Below, one piece after another: positions 40,119-40,253 of a stretch of DNA of 40,253 nt. The position numbers and the translations under genes are program-made. Each line of letters opens with the position of its first letter. Positions within the stretch are counted from its first letter, which is position 1. A model generated the notes under the pieces. That model worked only from the letters and a program-made list of their open reading frames with translations, searched no databases and was not told the origin of the DNA. Source of the DNA: Firmicutes bacterium TM09-10 (GTDB lineage Bacteria; Bacillota; Clostridia; Lachnospirales; Lachnospiraceae). The stretch spans positions 1 through 40,253 of the forward strand of contig QUKC01000024.1 of assembly GCA_003481005.1 (NCBI GenBank), read 5' to 3'.

Positions 40119-40253
40119 ATTGCGCTTCCTCCCGTTTTTGTGTATGGTTTCGGGGCGATTTTTGGCAAAATTACAGCCATAGAACCGCCTAAAATCTCCC
40201 GAAGTATCAGCAATAGGGTAGACTATCCCCCTATCAGATTGTCGTGTTTCGGT
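40119..40253. other. Right-edge sequence, no gene assigned
   Basis: The stretch holds the ribosome site of the 62-aa gene and an inverted repeat ATAGGG/CCCTAT around 40215-40236. No complete gene or IME end was recognised. Confidence 0.4.

Larger units (their letters stand above)
1..40253. mobile_element. Partial Tn1549/CTn5-like ICE, carrying an inserted IME
   Basis: Nearly every gene belongs to a conjugative element. The minus-strand order virB6-like, prgI, virB4, CHAP, DUF4315, DUF4366, topB, CHC2-LtrC, TTRAP, giant SNF2/methyltransferase, DUF3848/3849, mobC is the known backbone of Tn1549/CTn-type ICEs in Clostridia. The relaxase and an antimicrobial-peptide transporter cargo lie to the left. 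No integrase, attachment site or chromosomal flank of the ICE is visible, so both ICE ends lie outside the window. The coupling protein gene traG/virD4, normally upstream of maff2, is also outside. Confidence 0.88.
32724..40253. mobile_element. Integrative mobilizable element inserted in maff2 (right end outside window)
   Basis: The left end is fixed by loss of maff2 homology next to 32721-32727 (minus strand TTGGGA), with the recombinase gene ending about 90 bp inside, as usual for elements moved by large serine recombinases. It carries recombinase, a 65-aa protein, VapE, CHC2, MOBQ relaxase, a 73-aa protein, oriT, DUF3847, a RepA-like protein and a 62-aa protein. It has no secretion genes of its own, so it needs a helper ICE. 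IMEs with serine recombinases that target maff2 or snf2 genes of ICEs are known in streptococci. Confidence 0.82.

Noticed and set aside
1..40253. CRISPR array, tRNA, rRNA or riboswitch
   Set aside because: No regularly spaced long repeats, cloverleaf-like sequences or rRNA segments were seen. The repeats present are short operator-like or iteron-like elements.

Overview
The window looks like part of a conjugative element from a gut-type Clostridia (Firmicutes) genome. Gene content and order match the Tn1549/CTn5 group of integrative and conjugative elements (ICEs). Strong AGGAGG ribosome binding sites and several TTG starts fit a Gram-positive host. No rRNA, tRNA, CRISPR array or housekeeping gene was seen. 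Family names come from recognising motifs in the translations; no database search was run.

Layout. (1) 1-5.5 kb is a cargo module: a lantibiotic/antimicrobial-peptide type ABC transporter (ATPase, two permeases, a lipoprotein) and its two-component system. A four-copy 11-bp direct repeat lies at the transporter promoter, and a divergent XRE regulator follows. (2) 5.5-9.5 kb holds the ICE relaxase, a hairpin-rich stretch at its 3' end, and an AlbA_2-type regulator on the opposite strand whose promoter overlaps the relaxase promoter. Two small genes follow. (3) 9.5-32.6 kb is a long, tightly coupled minus-strand transfer operon: virB6-like, prgI, virB4, a 126-aa protein, a CHAP hydrolase, DUF4315, DUF4366, topB, a CHC2-LtrC primase/antirestriction fusion, TTRAP, a 2929-aa polyvalent methyltransferase-helicase, DUF3848/3849 and mobC. 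A complete tnpV-family gene sits inside the giant gene in another reading frame. (4) From about 32.72 kb to the right edge, a second element interrupts the ICE gene maff2. It is an integrative mobilizable element (IME) with a large serine recombinase, VapE and CHC2 replication proteins, a MobA/MobL (MOBQ) relaxase, a small DUF3847 protein and a RepA-like winged-helix protein.

How the parts work together. The ICE supplies the type IV secretion channel. Its coupling protein (TraG/VirD4) is expected beyond the right edge, on the far side of the IME. The IME carries its own relaxase and a well-matched MOBQ oriT at about 39.28 kb, so it is probably mobilised through an ICE channel while sitting inside an ICE conjugation gene. 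It also has an iteron-like array flanking an AT-rich stretch beside vapE, which suggests it can replicate after excision.

Most interesting points: the nested tnpV gene; the IME in maff2 with its predicted oriT and iterons; a leader hairpin shared by the ICE giant gene and the IME relaxase gene with compensating pair changes; mutually exclusive promoters for the relaxase and the AlbA_2 gene; and the 4 x 11 bp operator of the transporter.
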